This document shows positions 53,013 to 62,757 of a stretch of DNA of 64,000 nucleotides, one piece after another (position 1 is the first letter of the stretch; each line of letters opens with the position of its first letter). The DNA is taken from contig NZ_JBBKBA010000001.1 of assembly GCF_038404985.1 (NCBI RefSeq), positions 1,454,001-1,518,000 of the forward strand. The letters run 5' to 3'. A model generated the notes under the pieces. It was not told the DNA's origin and searched no databases. It saw only the letters and a list, made by a program, of their open reading frames with translations. Origin of the DNA: Ferrovibrio sp. MS7 (GTDB lineage Bacteria; Pseudomonadota; Alphaproteobacteria; Ferrovibrionales; Ferrovibrionaceae). A program made the translations under genes and the position numbers.

Positions 53013-54737
53013 ATGGCTAAACGTAGCGCCGCGGCGGCCGTTCAGGTCGAGCCGATGGAAGTCGAAAATTTTGCTGCCCTGCTCGATGAATCGTTCAGCA
53101 CGTCCAATTCCATGGAAGGTTCCGTGGTCAAGGGCGTGGTGGTTTCGATCGAGAATGATTTCGCTCTGATCGATGTGGGCCTCAAGTGCGAAGGCCGCAT
53201 CTCGATCAAGGAATTCGCCGGTCCCGGCCAGCAGGCCGAGATCAAGGTCGGTGACGTGGTCGAGGTCTACCTCGAGCGCATCGAAAACGCGATGGGCGAA
53301 GCGGTGATCAGCCGCGACAAGGCCCGCCGCGAAGAGGCTTGGGAAAAGCTGGAGCAGGCGTTCAACGCCAACCAGCGCGTGGAAGGCATCCTGTTCGGCA
53401 AGGTCAAGGGCGGTTTCACCGTCGACCTGTCCGGCGCGGTCGCCTTCCTGCCCGGCAGCCAGGTCGATGTGCGCCCGGTGCGCGATGTCGGCCCGCTCAT
53501 GGGCCATCCGATGCAGTTCCAGATCCTCAAGATGGATCGCCGCCGCGGCAATATCGTGGTGTCGCGCCGCGCCGTGCTCGAAGAGAGCCGCGCCGAGGCC
53601 CGTTCGGAACTGGTGTCGAACCTCAAGGAAGGCCAGGTGCTCGACGGCGTGGTCAAGAACATCACCGATTACGGTGCGTTCGTTGATCTCGGCGGCGTCG
53701 ACGGCCTGCTGCATGTCACCGACATCGCGTGGCGCCGCGTCAATCACCCGTCCGAGGTGCTGACCATCGGCCAGACCGTCAAGGTGCAGGTGATCCGCGT
53801 CAATCCGGAAACCCAGCGCATCTCGCTCGGCATGAAGCAGCTCGAGGCGGATCCGTGGGAGGGCGTGAAGTCCAAGTATCCGGTCACCGCGAAGTTCATC
53901 GGTCGCGTCACCAACATCACCGACTACGGCGCCTTCGTGGAGCTGGAGCCGGGCGTGGAAGGTCTGGTGCACGTGTCCGAAATGAGCTGGACCAAGAAGA
54001 ACGTGCATCCGGGCAAGATCGTCTCCACCTCTCAGGAAGTGGAAGTGATGATCCTCGAGGTCGATCCGGCCAAGCGCCGCATCAGCCTGGGCCTGAAGCA
54101 GTGCCTCGCCAATCCTTGGGACGCCTTCGCCGACAAGCATCCGATCGGCTCGGTCATCGAGGGCGAGATCAAGAACATCACCGAATTCGGTCTGTTCATC
54201 GGTCTCGACGGCCAGGTCGACGGCATGGTGCATCTCTCCGACCTCGACTGGAACAAGGCGGGCGAAGAGGCCATCAAGGAGTACCAGAAGGGCCAGATCG
54301 TCAAGGCGCAGGTGCTGGACGTGGATACCGAGAAGGAGCGTATCTCCCTCGGCATCAAGCAGCTCGCCAACGATCCGTTCCAGTCGCTCGGCAGCCTGAA
54401 GAAGGGCGACGTCGTCACCTCCACGGTGGTGGCGGTGGATCCGCGCGGCATCACGGTCAGCGTCGGCGACGGCGTGCAGGGCTACATCCGCAAGGCCGAG
54501 CTGTCGCGTGACCGCGACGAGCAGCGCCCGGACCGCTTCTCGGTCGGCGACAAGCTGGACGCCAAGATCGTCACCATCGACGGCAAGGCGCGCAAGCTGA
54601 GCCTGTCGGTGAAGGCGCGCGAGATCGAGGAAGAGCGCGAAGCCATGGAGCAGTATGGCTCCGCGGATTCGGGCGCTTCGCTCGGCGACATCCTGGGCGC
54701 CGCCATGCGCAAGAAGAAGGACGAGGACGCCGCTTAA
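53013..54737 (+). CDS. rpsA: 30S ribosomal protein S1
   Basis: The 574-residue protein contains six S1 (OB-fold) repeats from about residue 36 to 540. The later repeats are clearest, with KNITDYGAFVDLGGVDGLLHVTDI, TNITDYGAFVELEPGVEGLVHVSEM and KNITEFGLFIGLDGQVDGMVHLSDL. S1 brings mRNA to the 30S subunit. ATG 53013 has TCAGGAG upstream. A terminator follows. The C-terminus is Lys- and Glu-rich and ends KKKDEDAA, as in alphaproteobacterial S1. Confidence 0.97.
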   Translation: MAKRSAAAAVQVEPMEVENFAALLDESFSTSNSMEGSVVKGVVVSIENDFALIDVGLKCEGRISIKEFAGPGQQAEIKVGDVVEVYLERIENAMGEAVISRDKARREEAWEKLEQAFNANQRVEGILFGKVKGGFTVDLSGAVAFLPGSQVDVRPVRDVGPLMGHPMQFQILKMDRRRGNIVVSRRAVLEESRAEARSELVSNLKEGQVLDGVVKNITDYGAFVDLGGVDGLLHVTDIAWRRVNHPSEVLTIGQTVKVQVIRVNPETQRISLGMKQLEADPWEGVKSKYPVTAKFIGRVTNITDYGAFVELEPGVEGLVHVSEMSWTKKNVHPGKIVSTSQEVEVMILEVDPAKRRISLGLKQCLANPWDAFADKHPIGSVIEGEIKNITEFGLFIGLDGQVDGMVHLSDLDWNKAGEEAIKEYQKGQIVKAQVLDVDTEKERISLGIKQLANDPFQSLGSLKKGDVVTSTVVAVDPRGITVSVGDGVQGYIRKAELSRDRDEQRPDRFSVGDKLDAKIVTIDGKARKLSLSVKAREIEEEREAMEQYGSADSGASLGDILGAAMRKKKDEDAA

Positions 54738-54769
54738 GTAAGCGGCTCCCTCAACCCTGTTTCACGAGA

Positions 54770-54803
54770 AACCCCGGCGGAGCGATCCGCCGGGGTTTTT
54801 CTT
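54770..54803 (+). terminator. Rho-independent terminator of rpsA
   Basis: AACCCCGGCGGA and TCCGCCGGGGTT form a perfect 12-bp stem around GCGA, followed by TTTCTTTA. It lies 32 bases after the rpsA stop. Confidence 0.95.
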
Positions 54804-54825
54804 TATTTGGGATTGCCATTCCAAT

Positions 54826-54899
54826 CGTCATGCGCGGACTTGATCCGCGCATCTCAGGCCAATTGGAAAAAGATGCCCGGCTCAAGGCCGGGCATGACG
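54826..54899. repeat. Composite inverted-repeat element (REP-like), copy 2
   Basis: The element begins CGTCATGCGCGGA and ends GGGCATGACG. It holds two hairpins, TGCGCGGA with TCCGCGCA and TGCCCGGC with GCCGGGCA, separated by an AT-rich centre. The plan matches the element at 15705-15798. It lies between rpsA and the convergent Kelch gene. Confidence 0.8.
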
Positions 54900-54933
54900 A
54901 TATGGAGGCGGCAGAATGGGGGGCGGAAAGCGC

Positions 54934-56016
54934 CTAGCCCAGCGTAAACGCTTCATGCACGGCGCTCTGCACGCCGCCGCCCATCACCGCGCCGCCGCCG
55001 GCGACATGGATATAGTCGCCGATCGCCACGGCGCCGAGGCCATGGCGCGGCGTCGGCATTGGCGCATAGGCCTGCCAGCGGTCGGTGCTGAGGTCATAAG
55101 CCTCGTTCTGGCCGAACACGCGGTTGGTGCCTTCGCCGCCCATGATGAAAATCTGGTTCCGGTACAGCACGGCGCCATGGCCGGACCGCGCGGTGGGCAG
55201 CGGGTTGCGCATGCGCCAGCGGTCCTCCTTGGCATCATAGGTGTGGTGCAGGTTGGAATTGGTATGGAAGCTGTCGACGCGGCCACCGATCACATGCACC
55301 ACGCCATTGGCGACAAGCGTGCCGGTATGGTCGCGGGCAGTGGGCAGCGGCGCGGCGCTCTCCCATTTGTTGGCCTTGGGGTCGTAGGCCCAATGCCAGT
55401 CGACCGATTTCTTGGTCTCGAAAGTATCGCCGATGGCACCACCGATGGCATGGATGCGGCCCGCCAGCGCGACGCAGGCAATCGCCGCGAAAGGCTGCGG
55501 TAGTGGTGCAATGCTGCGCCAGGCATTGTTCTCGAACACGAAGCAGAGATTGTCCGGCTTGCGGTTCTGCTCAACGAATCCGCCGATGGCATAGAGTTTG
55601 CCATCCAGCACCGCGACGCCGACATGGTTGGCGCCGCGCGGCAGCAGCGGCGCGTCGATCCAGCGGTCGGCGGCCTGGTCGTAGGCATGGTGATAGGGGC
55701 GGTCGACACGCTGTTCGCCATAGCCGCCGACAATATGCATCTTATTTTCGAGCACAGTGGCCCAGGCCATCTCACTGCGCGGCAGCGGCAGCGGCGCGCG
55801 TTCCACCCAGCGGCCCGGGTTGGCGGCTTTCGGTGCCGGGCTGTCGGTAACGCGCTGCTCCTGCGCCACCTCCGGCACCGGGATGCGGCCAGGCCGGTCC
55901 AGCCGCTCGAACATCGGGCCGTGGCCGGCATGCTGTGCCCAGGCGCGGCCGGCGAGGGCCGGCATGGCAAAGGCGGCGGCGCCGAGGCCGGCCAGCAGGT
56001 TCCTGCGCTTGATCAT
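54934..56016 (-). CDS. Exported Kelch-repeat beta-propeller protein
   Basis: The 360-residue protein starts with IKRRNLLAGLGAAAFAMPALAG, a Tat-like signal (RR followed by a hydrophobic stretch) cut near AWAQ. The body has at least five Kelch repeats with the GG pattern: MHIVGGYG, LYAIGGFVE, IHAIGGAIG, VHVIGGRVD and IFIMGGEG, each followed by Y/W-containing strands such as YDQAADRWI. It should fold as a propeller in the periplasm; galactose-oxidase active-site residues are not seen. GGAGG sits five bases before ATG 56016; ATG 56019 is equally possible. The partner is unknown. Confidence 0.88.
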   Translation of the reverse strand: MIKRRNLLAGLGAAAFAMPALAGRAWAQHAGHGPMFERLDRPGRIPVPEVAQEQRVTDSPAPKAANPGRWVERAPLPLPRSEMAWATVLENKMHIVGGYGEQRVDRPYHHAYDQAADRWIDAPLLPRGANHVGVAVLDGKLYAIGGFVEQNRKPDNLCFVFENNAWRSIAPLPQPFAAIACVALAGRIHAIGGAIGDTFETKKSVDWHWAYDPKANKWESAAPLPTARDHTGTLVANGVVHVIGGRVDSFHTNSNLHHTYDAKEDRWRMRNPLPTARSGHGAVLYRNQIFIMGGEGTNRVFGQNEAYDLSTDRWQAYAPMPTPRHGLGAVAIGDYIHVAGGGAVMGGGVQSAVHEAFTLG

Positions 56017-56089
56017 CATATCCTCCCGGAGAGTCGCGTCGGGGAAGGCTATGCGAGCCGCCGGATAGCTGGAAGGGGGATTCTATGCC

Positions 56090-57622
56090 TCAGCCCTTGG
56101 CAGCGCCGACGGGGTCGAAATATTGCTGGATCATCTTGGCGATCTGGCGGTCGTGGCAGACATATTTCACCGCGATCATGCCGTCCTGGGCGGCGCGCAT
56201 CACTTCCGCCTCGGCCTCGAAGGCAATCTGGATTTTCGGATTCTTGATCCGCACCGTGAGGCGCAGCTTCTCGCCGGTGGCGAGCGTGGCGCTCACCGGG
56301 CCGAACAGCAGGCCCATCGCGCTCCAGTTCTTCAGCGGCACCTTCATGGTCTCGACGACGACATGATCCTCGGGGCCGCAGATGGTGCGTGGTGCGCGGC
56401 GCTGCTCGCCGGCCTTGATGGTGCCGATCAGGTGGTCGATCAGCTCGGTGAGCTTTTCGCGGCGGTGGTCGGGCAGGCCAGCAGTGCTCAGCTTGTCGCG
56501 AATCGCCCCGGCCATTTCCAGTTTCTCGGCCTGGCTGGTCGAGGGATCGGCGAAATCCTTCGCCAGATCACGGTGCTCGGCCATGTAGAGCACGAATTTC
56601 AGCAGGATGTCGCGTGCGCCTTCGCCGATGGTCTGTTCATACAGCATCAGCGCCTGCATCAGCTTCGGGCCGGCATAGATACCCTGGATCAGGCGGGCGA
56701 GATTTTCCCGCGTCACCAGCCGCTTCATGCGGGTTTCCATGCGGTCGGCAACACCGATTTCCACCGCCAGGGCCTGGTCGCGCGTCAGCGTCTCGTAGAC
56801 CAGCCGGGTGGCACGGAATTCCTCGTTCGGCTCGTCGGAAAGGAAGGGGATCGAACTATCGAGCAGGCGGCGGATGAGCTGCAGCACGGCGTCGCGCAGG
56901 GCCGACATCGGCTGACCATGCATCAGCTTGGTCAGTTTTTCGGCCAGCTCGGTCACCGGTTCATCCGCCGGCAAGGCAAAGCGCTCGTCTAGCAGCGCGA
57001 GCAGCTGTGCGATGCGGTGCAGCGGGTTGCGCGCCTTGCCCATCAGTTCCGGCACGCCGGTACGCGCGAGCAGGATTTCCGCCAGCGCGGCATCCAGGAT
57101 ATGCAGCGCGGCGGCATCGGCGGCGGGCCGCTGCGGGTTGCCGATCAACAGGAAGCAGCGTTCCGCTTTCTCGATCCAGCCACGGGTGAAGGCCAGATGG
57201 CGGGTCAGGGCGGCGAAGGCGATGCGCTCGCCATAGAGCGGATCGCCCTGCGCCAGTTTCGAGAGGCCGGCGGCATCCACCGGCGGCGGCGGCAATCGTT
57301 TCTCGAATTGCTGCGTCTGGGTCACAGCGCCGTTGAGCAGGGCGGTGAGCTTGTTGACGCGGTCGCGCACGCCTTGCTTCAGCGCCTGGGCCTGCGCGAT
57401 GGCGACGCGTTGTACCAGGGCGCCGAACAGCGTGTCGCTGTTCACCACCATGCGCGCCTGTTCGCTGGAGGACAGCAGCTCAAGCGCGGTGAGCTTGTTC
57501 TCCTCCAGGTAATCGGCGGCAGCCCGAGCCACGGCGGCGCGGCCACGCGGACTGTAGAGCTCTTCGGTATTCTCGCAGACGATCAGGGGCCCTTGCGAGG
57601 CGGGTGCGGCGGTAACATTCAT
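56090..57622 (-). CDS. PilZ-domain protein with large helical N-terminal region
   Basis: The 510-residue protein ends in a PilZ-like domain: RRAPR (the RxxxR motif) near residue 408 and NWSAMG (the N-x-S-x-x-G motif) near residue 432, followed by beta strands (KLRLTVRIKN, IQIAFEAEAEV). These motifs bind cyclic di-GMP. The first 400 residues are mainly helical, with no membrane segment or known domain seen. A role in motility or surface attachment under second-messenger control is a fair inference. It lies about 70 bases beyond the Kelch gene on the same strand. Confidence 0.82.
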   Translation of the reverse strand: MNVTAAPASQGPLIVCENTEELYSPRGRAAVARAAADYLEENKLTALELLSSSEQARMVVNSDTLFGALVQRVAIAQAQALKQGVRDRVNKLTALLNGAVTQTQQFEKRLPPPPVDAAGLSKLAQGDPLYGERIAFAALTRHLAFTRGWIEKAERCFLLIGNPQRPAADAAALHILDAALAEILLARTGVPELMGKARNPLHRIAQLLALLDERFALPADEPVTELAEKLTKLMHGQPMSALRDAVLQLIRRLLDSSIPFLSDEPNEEFRATRLVYETLTRDQALAVEIGVADRMETRMKRLVTRENLARLIQGIYAGPKLMQALMLYEQTIGEGARDILLKFVLYMAEHRDLAKDFADPSTSQAEKLEMAGAIRDKLSTAGLPDHRREKLTELIDHLIGTIKAGEQRRAPRTICGPEDHVVVETMKVPLKNWSAMGLLFGPVSATLATGEKLRLTVRIKNPKIQIAFEAEAEVMRAAQDGMIAVKYVCHDRQIAKMIQQYFDPVGAAKG

Positions 57623-57707
57623 GCCACCGTCTTAAGCCGAAACCGCCGCGCTGCCGAGTCCGAATTGTCAGTTATCTATGCAACTACTGCTTGATACGAG
57701 CGTTGCT

Positions 57708-58604
57708 TCAGGCGGCGCGCTCGGCCATCGGGGCTTCCCCGGCGACGAAGGCACGCACCCGTTCGATGTTGGCGGGATCGCTCAGGATGCGGCGGTGTCC
57801 CAGGCCTTCGAGGATTTCCAGCCGCGCGCCACGCCAGGCATCGGCATTGTCGCGGCTGTGCTGCAGCGGCACCACGCGGTCGGCCCGGTCATGCAGGAAC
57901 AGCGCTGGCAGGTTCAGGCGGCGCAGCAGCGGCGGCAGGTGCAGCGCCTGCATCGGGCGGCCGGCCAGGCTTTCGATGGCGAGCCGCATGCGTTGGAAGC
58001 TGGCTTCGTTCAGGCCGATGAAGCCGGCAATGCCGCGCGCGAAATGTTCCGGGTGATTGGGCGAGGCGAGGATCACGGCGCGACGGGCCGTTACGCCGAG
58101 CTCGGCCATGGCGATCATGGCGGCGGTGCCGCCGAGCGAATGCGCCACGATGGCTTCCAACGGCCCGACCAGGCGGGCCACTGCTGCGACGGCTTCGGCA
58201 AGCTGCGGGATCGGTGCCAGCCTGCCATCGGAGCGGCCATGACCCGGCAGGTCCAGCGCCACGACGCGGAAGCCCGACCAGGTGAGGCGGTCGATCAGCG
58301 CCGTCATGCCGCGATGGTCATCCTCCCAGCCATGCACCACCAGCACGGTCGGTCCCTGACCCCAGCTCCAGGCGCGCAGATGGCCGCCCCGGAAATCGAG
58401 TTCGAAAGGCGTGGCGCCACCCTGGGGTTCAGGCAGATGGGCCGGCGCACGGCGCTGTGGCGTGAGGAAGATCCGCGCCGCTCGTCCGGCGGCATAACCG
58501 GGCGCAAGGGTGAAACCGAGGCGATAACCCAGCCGCAGGGCGGCGAGGCTCAAGTATTGCCGCACGTTCGTGCTTAATTTACGCAGCGGATTGGTCTTGG
58601 CCAT
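57708..58604 (-). CDS. Alpha/beta hydrolase
   Basis: The 298-residue protein has VLVVHGWEDDHRGM (oxyanion region), VALDLPGHGRSDG, the nucleophile elbow IVAHSLGGTAA, FLHDRADRVVP (catalytic Asp) and EGLGHRRIL (catalytic His). The substrate is unknown. A longer frame to 58988 lies inside the TetR gene and is not credible. It follows the TetR gene by 17 bases, so it is probably the target of that regulator and part of its operon. Confidence 0.88.
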   Translation of the reverse strand: MAKTNPLRKLSTNVRQYLSLAALRLGYRLGFTLAPGYAAGRAARIFLTPQRRAPAHLPEPQGGATPFELDFRGGHLRAWSWGQGPTVLVVHGWEDDHRGMTALIDRLTWSGFRVVALDLPGHGRSDGRLAPIPQLAEAVAAVARLVGPLEAIVAHSLGGTAAMIAMAELGVTARRAVILASPNHPEHFARGIAGFIGLNEASFQRMRLAIESLAGRPMQALHLPPLLRRLNLPALFLHDRADRVVPLQHSRDNADAWRGARLEILEGLGHRRILSDPANIERVRAFVAGEAPMAERAA

Positions 58605-58621
58605 GGGCTGGCTCCTTATTC

Positions 58622-59266
58622 TCAGGCGTTGTTCGGGGAGGCTTGGGCGTACTGGAATGCAGCCAGCGGCGCAGCGCCATGACGTGCCATGAGCTGGGAA
58701 AAAGCGGTTTCGGCATGGCGCCGCCAAGCGGCATCGTGCAGCAGGCGGGCATGCTGCTGCGCTTCCAGGATCAGGCCGTAAAGCTGGAAGGCGATCAGGC
58801 CGGGATCGCCGGCATTGTCGAGATGGCCCTGGCGCATCGCGCGGCGGACGAATTCCTCCAGCGTGCCAACCCATTGCGCGTGGCTGTCGCGCAGCCGGTC
58901 CTGCAGCGGGCCGGGCAGGTCGTCCCATTCGCGCATCGCCGGAATCAGCGGGCAGCCGCCGGGCAGGCCATCGGCGGTCTCGACCCAATCAAGCCAGTAG
59001 CGAAAGATGGCAACTAGGCGCGGCAGGCCGCGCGGCGCCTGCAGGCTCGGGGTGAACACGGCGGTGGTGAAACGCGCCATCGCCGCTTCCAGCACGGCCA
59101 TCTGCAGGCCCTGCTTGTTGCCGAACGGCAGCACCACGCCGGGTTTGCTTAACCCCAGCAGGCCGGCCAGACGGCCGAGCGACAGACCGCGCAGGCCTTC
59201 CAGGCTGGCTTCGATCAGCGCAGCATTCAAGATGCGGTCGCGGGTGGTGAGGATGGCAACGGACAT
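58622..59266 (-). CDS. TetR family transcriptional regulator
   Basis: The 214-residue protein has an N-terminal TetR DNA-binding domain (RDRILNAALIEASLEGLRGLSLGRLAGLLGLSKPGVVLPFGNKQGLQMAVLEAA) and a C-terminal ligand domain (TetR_C type, with LPGGCPLIPAM). It should repress its own operon with the hydrolase gene. The predicted promoter's -10 box ends seven bases before the ATG, so the mRNA may be leaderless; no good ribosome site is present. Confidence 0.9.
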   Translation of the reverse strand: MSVAILTTRDRILNAALIEASLEGLRGLSLGRLAGLLGLSKPGVVLPFGNKQGLQMAVLEAAMARFTTAVFTPSLQAPRGLPRLVAIFRYWLDWVETADGLPGGCPLIPAMREWDDLPGPLQDRLRDSHAQWVGTLEEFVRRAMRQGHLDNAGDPGLIAFQLYGLILEAQQHARLLHDAAWRRHAETAFSQLMARHGAAPLAAFQYAQASPNNA

Positions 59267-59272
59267 GATCTC

Positions 59273-59301
59273 AATTTAACGAACGGTCGTAAAGCTGACA
59301 A
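59273..59301 (-). promoter_or_regulatory. Predicted promoter and operator of the TetR-hydrolase operon
   Basis: On the minus strand TTGTCA (59301-59296) and TAAATT (59278-59273) are spaced by 17 bases. The spacer holds an imperfect palindrome, TTTACGA and TCGTTAAA around CCGT (59275-59293), typical of a TetR-type operator. The predicted start falls at or within a base or two of ATG 59266. Confidence 0.55.
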
Positions 59302-59344
59302 GAAAAATCCCAGTATAGGGAAAAAATTAATAGAAAATAATGAG

Positions 59345-59668
59345 TTAGCCGAGTTTAACGGCGGTCCCGTTGGCCGTCACCATCAGCAGGGTACGGTCGT
59401 TGCCGCTGATCGCCTCGTAATCCAGGTCGATGCCGACCACGGCATCGGCGCCAAGTTTCTTGGCCTTCTCGGCCAGATCCTGCAGCGCCTCCTGCTTGGC
59501 GTCACCGAGCACGCCCTCATAGCTCTTGGTGCGGCCGCCGACGATGTCGCGCACGCCGGCGAAGAAATCCTTGAACAGGTTGGTGCCCATCACGGTCTCG
59601 CCCGAGACGACGCCGAGATAGGCGGTGATGCGCTTGCCTTCGACGCTGTCGGTAGTGGTCAGGATCAT
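59345..59668 (-). CDS. YbjQ family protein (UPF0145)
   Basis: The 107-residue protein matches the YbjQ/UPF0145 family: TTTDSVEGKRITAYLGVVSGE, FFAGVRDIVGGRTKSYEGVL, A-K-x-LGADAVVGIDLDYEAI. These are small pentameric heavy-metal-binding-domain-like proteins of unknown role. ATG 59668 has GAGGA upstream. The frame extends to 59977 but overlaps the divergent lolA gene. The gene stands alone. Confidence 0.92.
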   Translation of the reverse strand: MILTTTDSVEGKRITAYLGVVSGETVMGTNLFKDFFAGVRDIVGGRTKSYEGVLGDAKQEALQDLAEKAKKLGADAVVGIDLDYEAISGNDRTLLMVTANGTAVKLG

Positions 59669-59750
59669 GGCGGGTTCCTCCTCGATGCTGACAGCAAGAC
59701 TAGCATCGCCTGCCTTGATTTCGCCATCCCCGGGCTTTAAAGCCAAGGCC

Positions 59751-60416
59751 ATGAACGCTGAACGCACGACCCGCCGCGCGCTGCTTGGCGCCGCCTGCCT
59801 TACCGGCCTTGCCGCCCTGCTGCCGCGCGCCGTCCTGGCGCAGGGCGCCAAGTTCTCGGATGCGGAAAAGGCGGAATTGGCGCGGCTTGCAGCGTATTTC
59901 AACGGCATCCGCAGCCTGATGGGCCGCTTCCTGCAGATCGGCCCCGATGGCAGTGCCAGCGAGGGCCTGATCGCCATGCAGCGACCGGGCCGCTTCCGCT
60001 TCGAATACGATCCGCCGGCGCCGTTGCTGATCGTGTCGGATGGCAGTTACATCACCATGGAAGACCGTCAGCTCAAGTCGGTCGACCGACTGCCGCTCGG
60101 CACCACGCCGCTCGACATCCTGGTCCGCGACCAGGTCAGCTTCGATGACCCCAAGCTGGCGGTAACGCGGCTGGAGCGCGGCGCTGCCGCCCTGCGGGTG
60201 ACGCTTGCGGAAGCCGGCAAGCAGGGCGATGGCAGCCTGGTGCTGGCCTTCGCCGACAAGCCGCTCGGCTTCACCGGCTGGACGGTGCTCGATGCCCAGG
60301 GCAACACCACCACGGTTTCGCTCTCCAGCCTGGACCTCAATCCGACCCTGCCGGAGAGCCTTTTCCGCTATGGCATGCGGCCGGCCCAGCTCCGCGAATT
60401 GCAGCGCCGCCGGTAA
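59751..60416 (+). CDS. lolA: Outer-membrane lipoprotein carrier LolA-like protein
   Basis: The 221-residue protein has a Tat-like signal ([25 protein letters not shown]) and then the LolA fold: [43 protein letters not shown], a defining LolA block, and [16 protein letters not shown]. LolA shuttles lipoproteins from the LolCDE complex across the periplasm. ATG 59751 is chosen for the signal peptide. The FtsX-type permease and ATPase at 11.7-15 kb are related to LolCDE but distant. Confidence 0.9.
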   Translation: MNAERTTRRALLGAACLTGLAALLPRAVLAQGAKFSDAEKAELARLAAYFNGIRSLMGRFLQIGPDGSASEGLIAMQRPGRFRFEYDPPAPLLIVSDGSYITMEDRQLKSVDRLPLGTTPLDILVRDQVSFDDPKLAVTRLERGAAALRVTLAEAGKQGDGSLVLAFADKPLGFTGWTVLDAQGNTTTVSLSSLDLNPTLPESLFRYGMRPAQLRELQRRR

Positions 60417-60456
60417 ACTTTTTTCGACAACGACGTTACATTTTGCAATACCTCCG

Positions 60457-60477
60457 CCCGGGCCCCGGGCCCCGGGC
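60457..60477. repeat. GC-rich heptamer repeat CCCGGGC, three copies
   Basis: Three direct copies of CCCGGGC lie between lolA and sucC. Each unit is nearly self-complementary, so the stretch can pair with itself as a strong hairpin. No T-run follows, so it is not a classical terminator. Confidence 0.8.
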
Positions 60478-60549
60478 CGCGCCCCGGCAGGGGTGGGACC
60501 ATTCCTGGAACTTTCGTCTAAAACCCGGATTCGCAAGGCCCGGCAGAGG

Positions 60550-60577
60550 TTGCGGCGGCAGCGGAGGCTGCTATAAC
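60550..60577 (+). promoter_or_regulatory. Predicted promoter of the suc operon
   Basis: TTGCGG (60550-60555) and TATAAC (60572-60577) are spaced by 16 bases. The predicted start lies about 70 bases before ATG 60653. Confidence 0.45.
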
Positions 60578-60652
60578 CTCGCTCGCACTTCGAACCGAGA
60601 ACAGCCGGGGTTCCAGAGCTTTTGCAGGGTTCCCCCCAAACCGAAGGTCCGC

Positions 60653-61821
60653 ATGAATATCCATGAATACCAGGCCAAGAGCCTGCTCGCCAAATACGGT
60701 GTCGCGGTGCCCCGCGGCGGCGTCGCGTTCACCCCGGAAGAAGCCGCCAACGTGGCGCGCGAACTCGGTGGTCCGGTTTGGGTCGTGAAGGCCCAGATTC
60801 ATGCCGGCGGCCGTGGCAAGGGCGGCGGCGTCAAGGTGGTGAAGTCGATCGATGCCGTCACCGATACCGCCAAGGCGATGCTGGGCATGACCCTGGTGAC
60901 GCACCAGACCGGCCCCGAGGGCAAGCTGGTGAAGCGTCTCTACGTGGAAGAAGGCTGCGACATCAAGCGTGAGCTGTATCTCAGCCTGCTGATCGACCGC
61001 GCCACCTCGCGCATCACCGTGATGGCCTCCACCGAAGGCGGCATGGACATCGAGGAAGTGGCCGCCAAGCATCCGAAGAAGATCTTCAAGCTGGCGATCG
61101 ACCCGGTGACCGGCCTGCAGCCCTTCCACGCCCGCAAGATCGCCTTCGCGCTGAAGCTGAAGGACAAGCAGGTCGGCTCGGCGGTTAAGTTCCTGCAGGC
61201 GATGTACCAGGCCTTCGTCGGCCTCGATGCTTCCATCGTCGAGATCAACCCGCTGGTGGTGACCGGTGCCGGCGACCTGATCGCGCTCGATGCCAAGATG
61301 AACTTCGACGACAACGCGCTGTTCCGCCACAAGGACGTGGCCGAGATGCGCGACCCGGACGAGGAAGACCCGTCCGAGCTCGAAGCCGCCAAATATGAAC
61401 TGAACTACGTCAAGCTCGACGGCAAGATCGGCTGCATGGTCAATGGCGCCGGCCTTGCCATGGCGACCATGGACATCATCAAGCTCTACGGCTCCGAGCC
61501 GGCGAACTTCCTCGATGTCGGTGGCGGCGCCACCAAGGAGCGCGTCACTGCGGCCTTCAAGATCATTCTCAAGGACCCGAACGTGAAGGGCATCCTGGTG
61601 AATATCTTCGGCGGCATCATGCGTTGCGACGTGATCGCCGAAGGCGTGATCGCGGCTGCCCGCGAAGTGAAGCTGAGTGTGCCGCTTGTCGTTCGCCTCG
61701 AGGGCACTAACGTTGAGCTTGGCAAGAAGATCATGGCCGAGTCCGGCCTGCCGATCATTTCCGGCGACAATCTCGCCGATGCCGCCGCCAAGGTGGTCAA
61801 GGCCGTGAAGGAGGCCGCGTA

Positions 61822-61822
<1 letters not shown>
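60653..61822 (+). CDS. sucC: Succinyl-CoA synthetase beta subunit (ADP-forming)
   Basis: The 389-residue subunit begins [20 protein letters not shown] and has the ATP-grasp fold. Motifs are [17 protein letters not shown] (nucleotide site), [20 protein letters not shown] and [10 protein letters not shown]. With SucD it makes succinate and ATP or GTP from succinyl-CoA in the TCA cycle. GAAGG sits five bases before the ATG. Its stop overlaps the sucD start by one base, giving tight coupling. The order sucC-sucD-sucA is usual in alphaproteobacteria. Confidence 0.97.
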
Positions 61823-62700
<878 letters not shown>

Positions 62701-62757
62701 CGGCAACACACTGCAGAGGGCGGCGCCGGCCAACAAGCGGCGCCGCGATACAGCCCC

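Noticed and set aside
58605-58988. An N-terminal extension of the hydrolase frame
   Set aside because: It is Arg/Pro/Ala-rich without domain likeness and overlaps the TetR gene. The ATG at 58604 fits the family.
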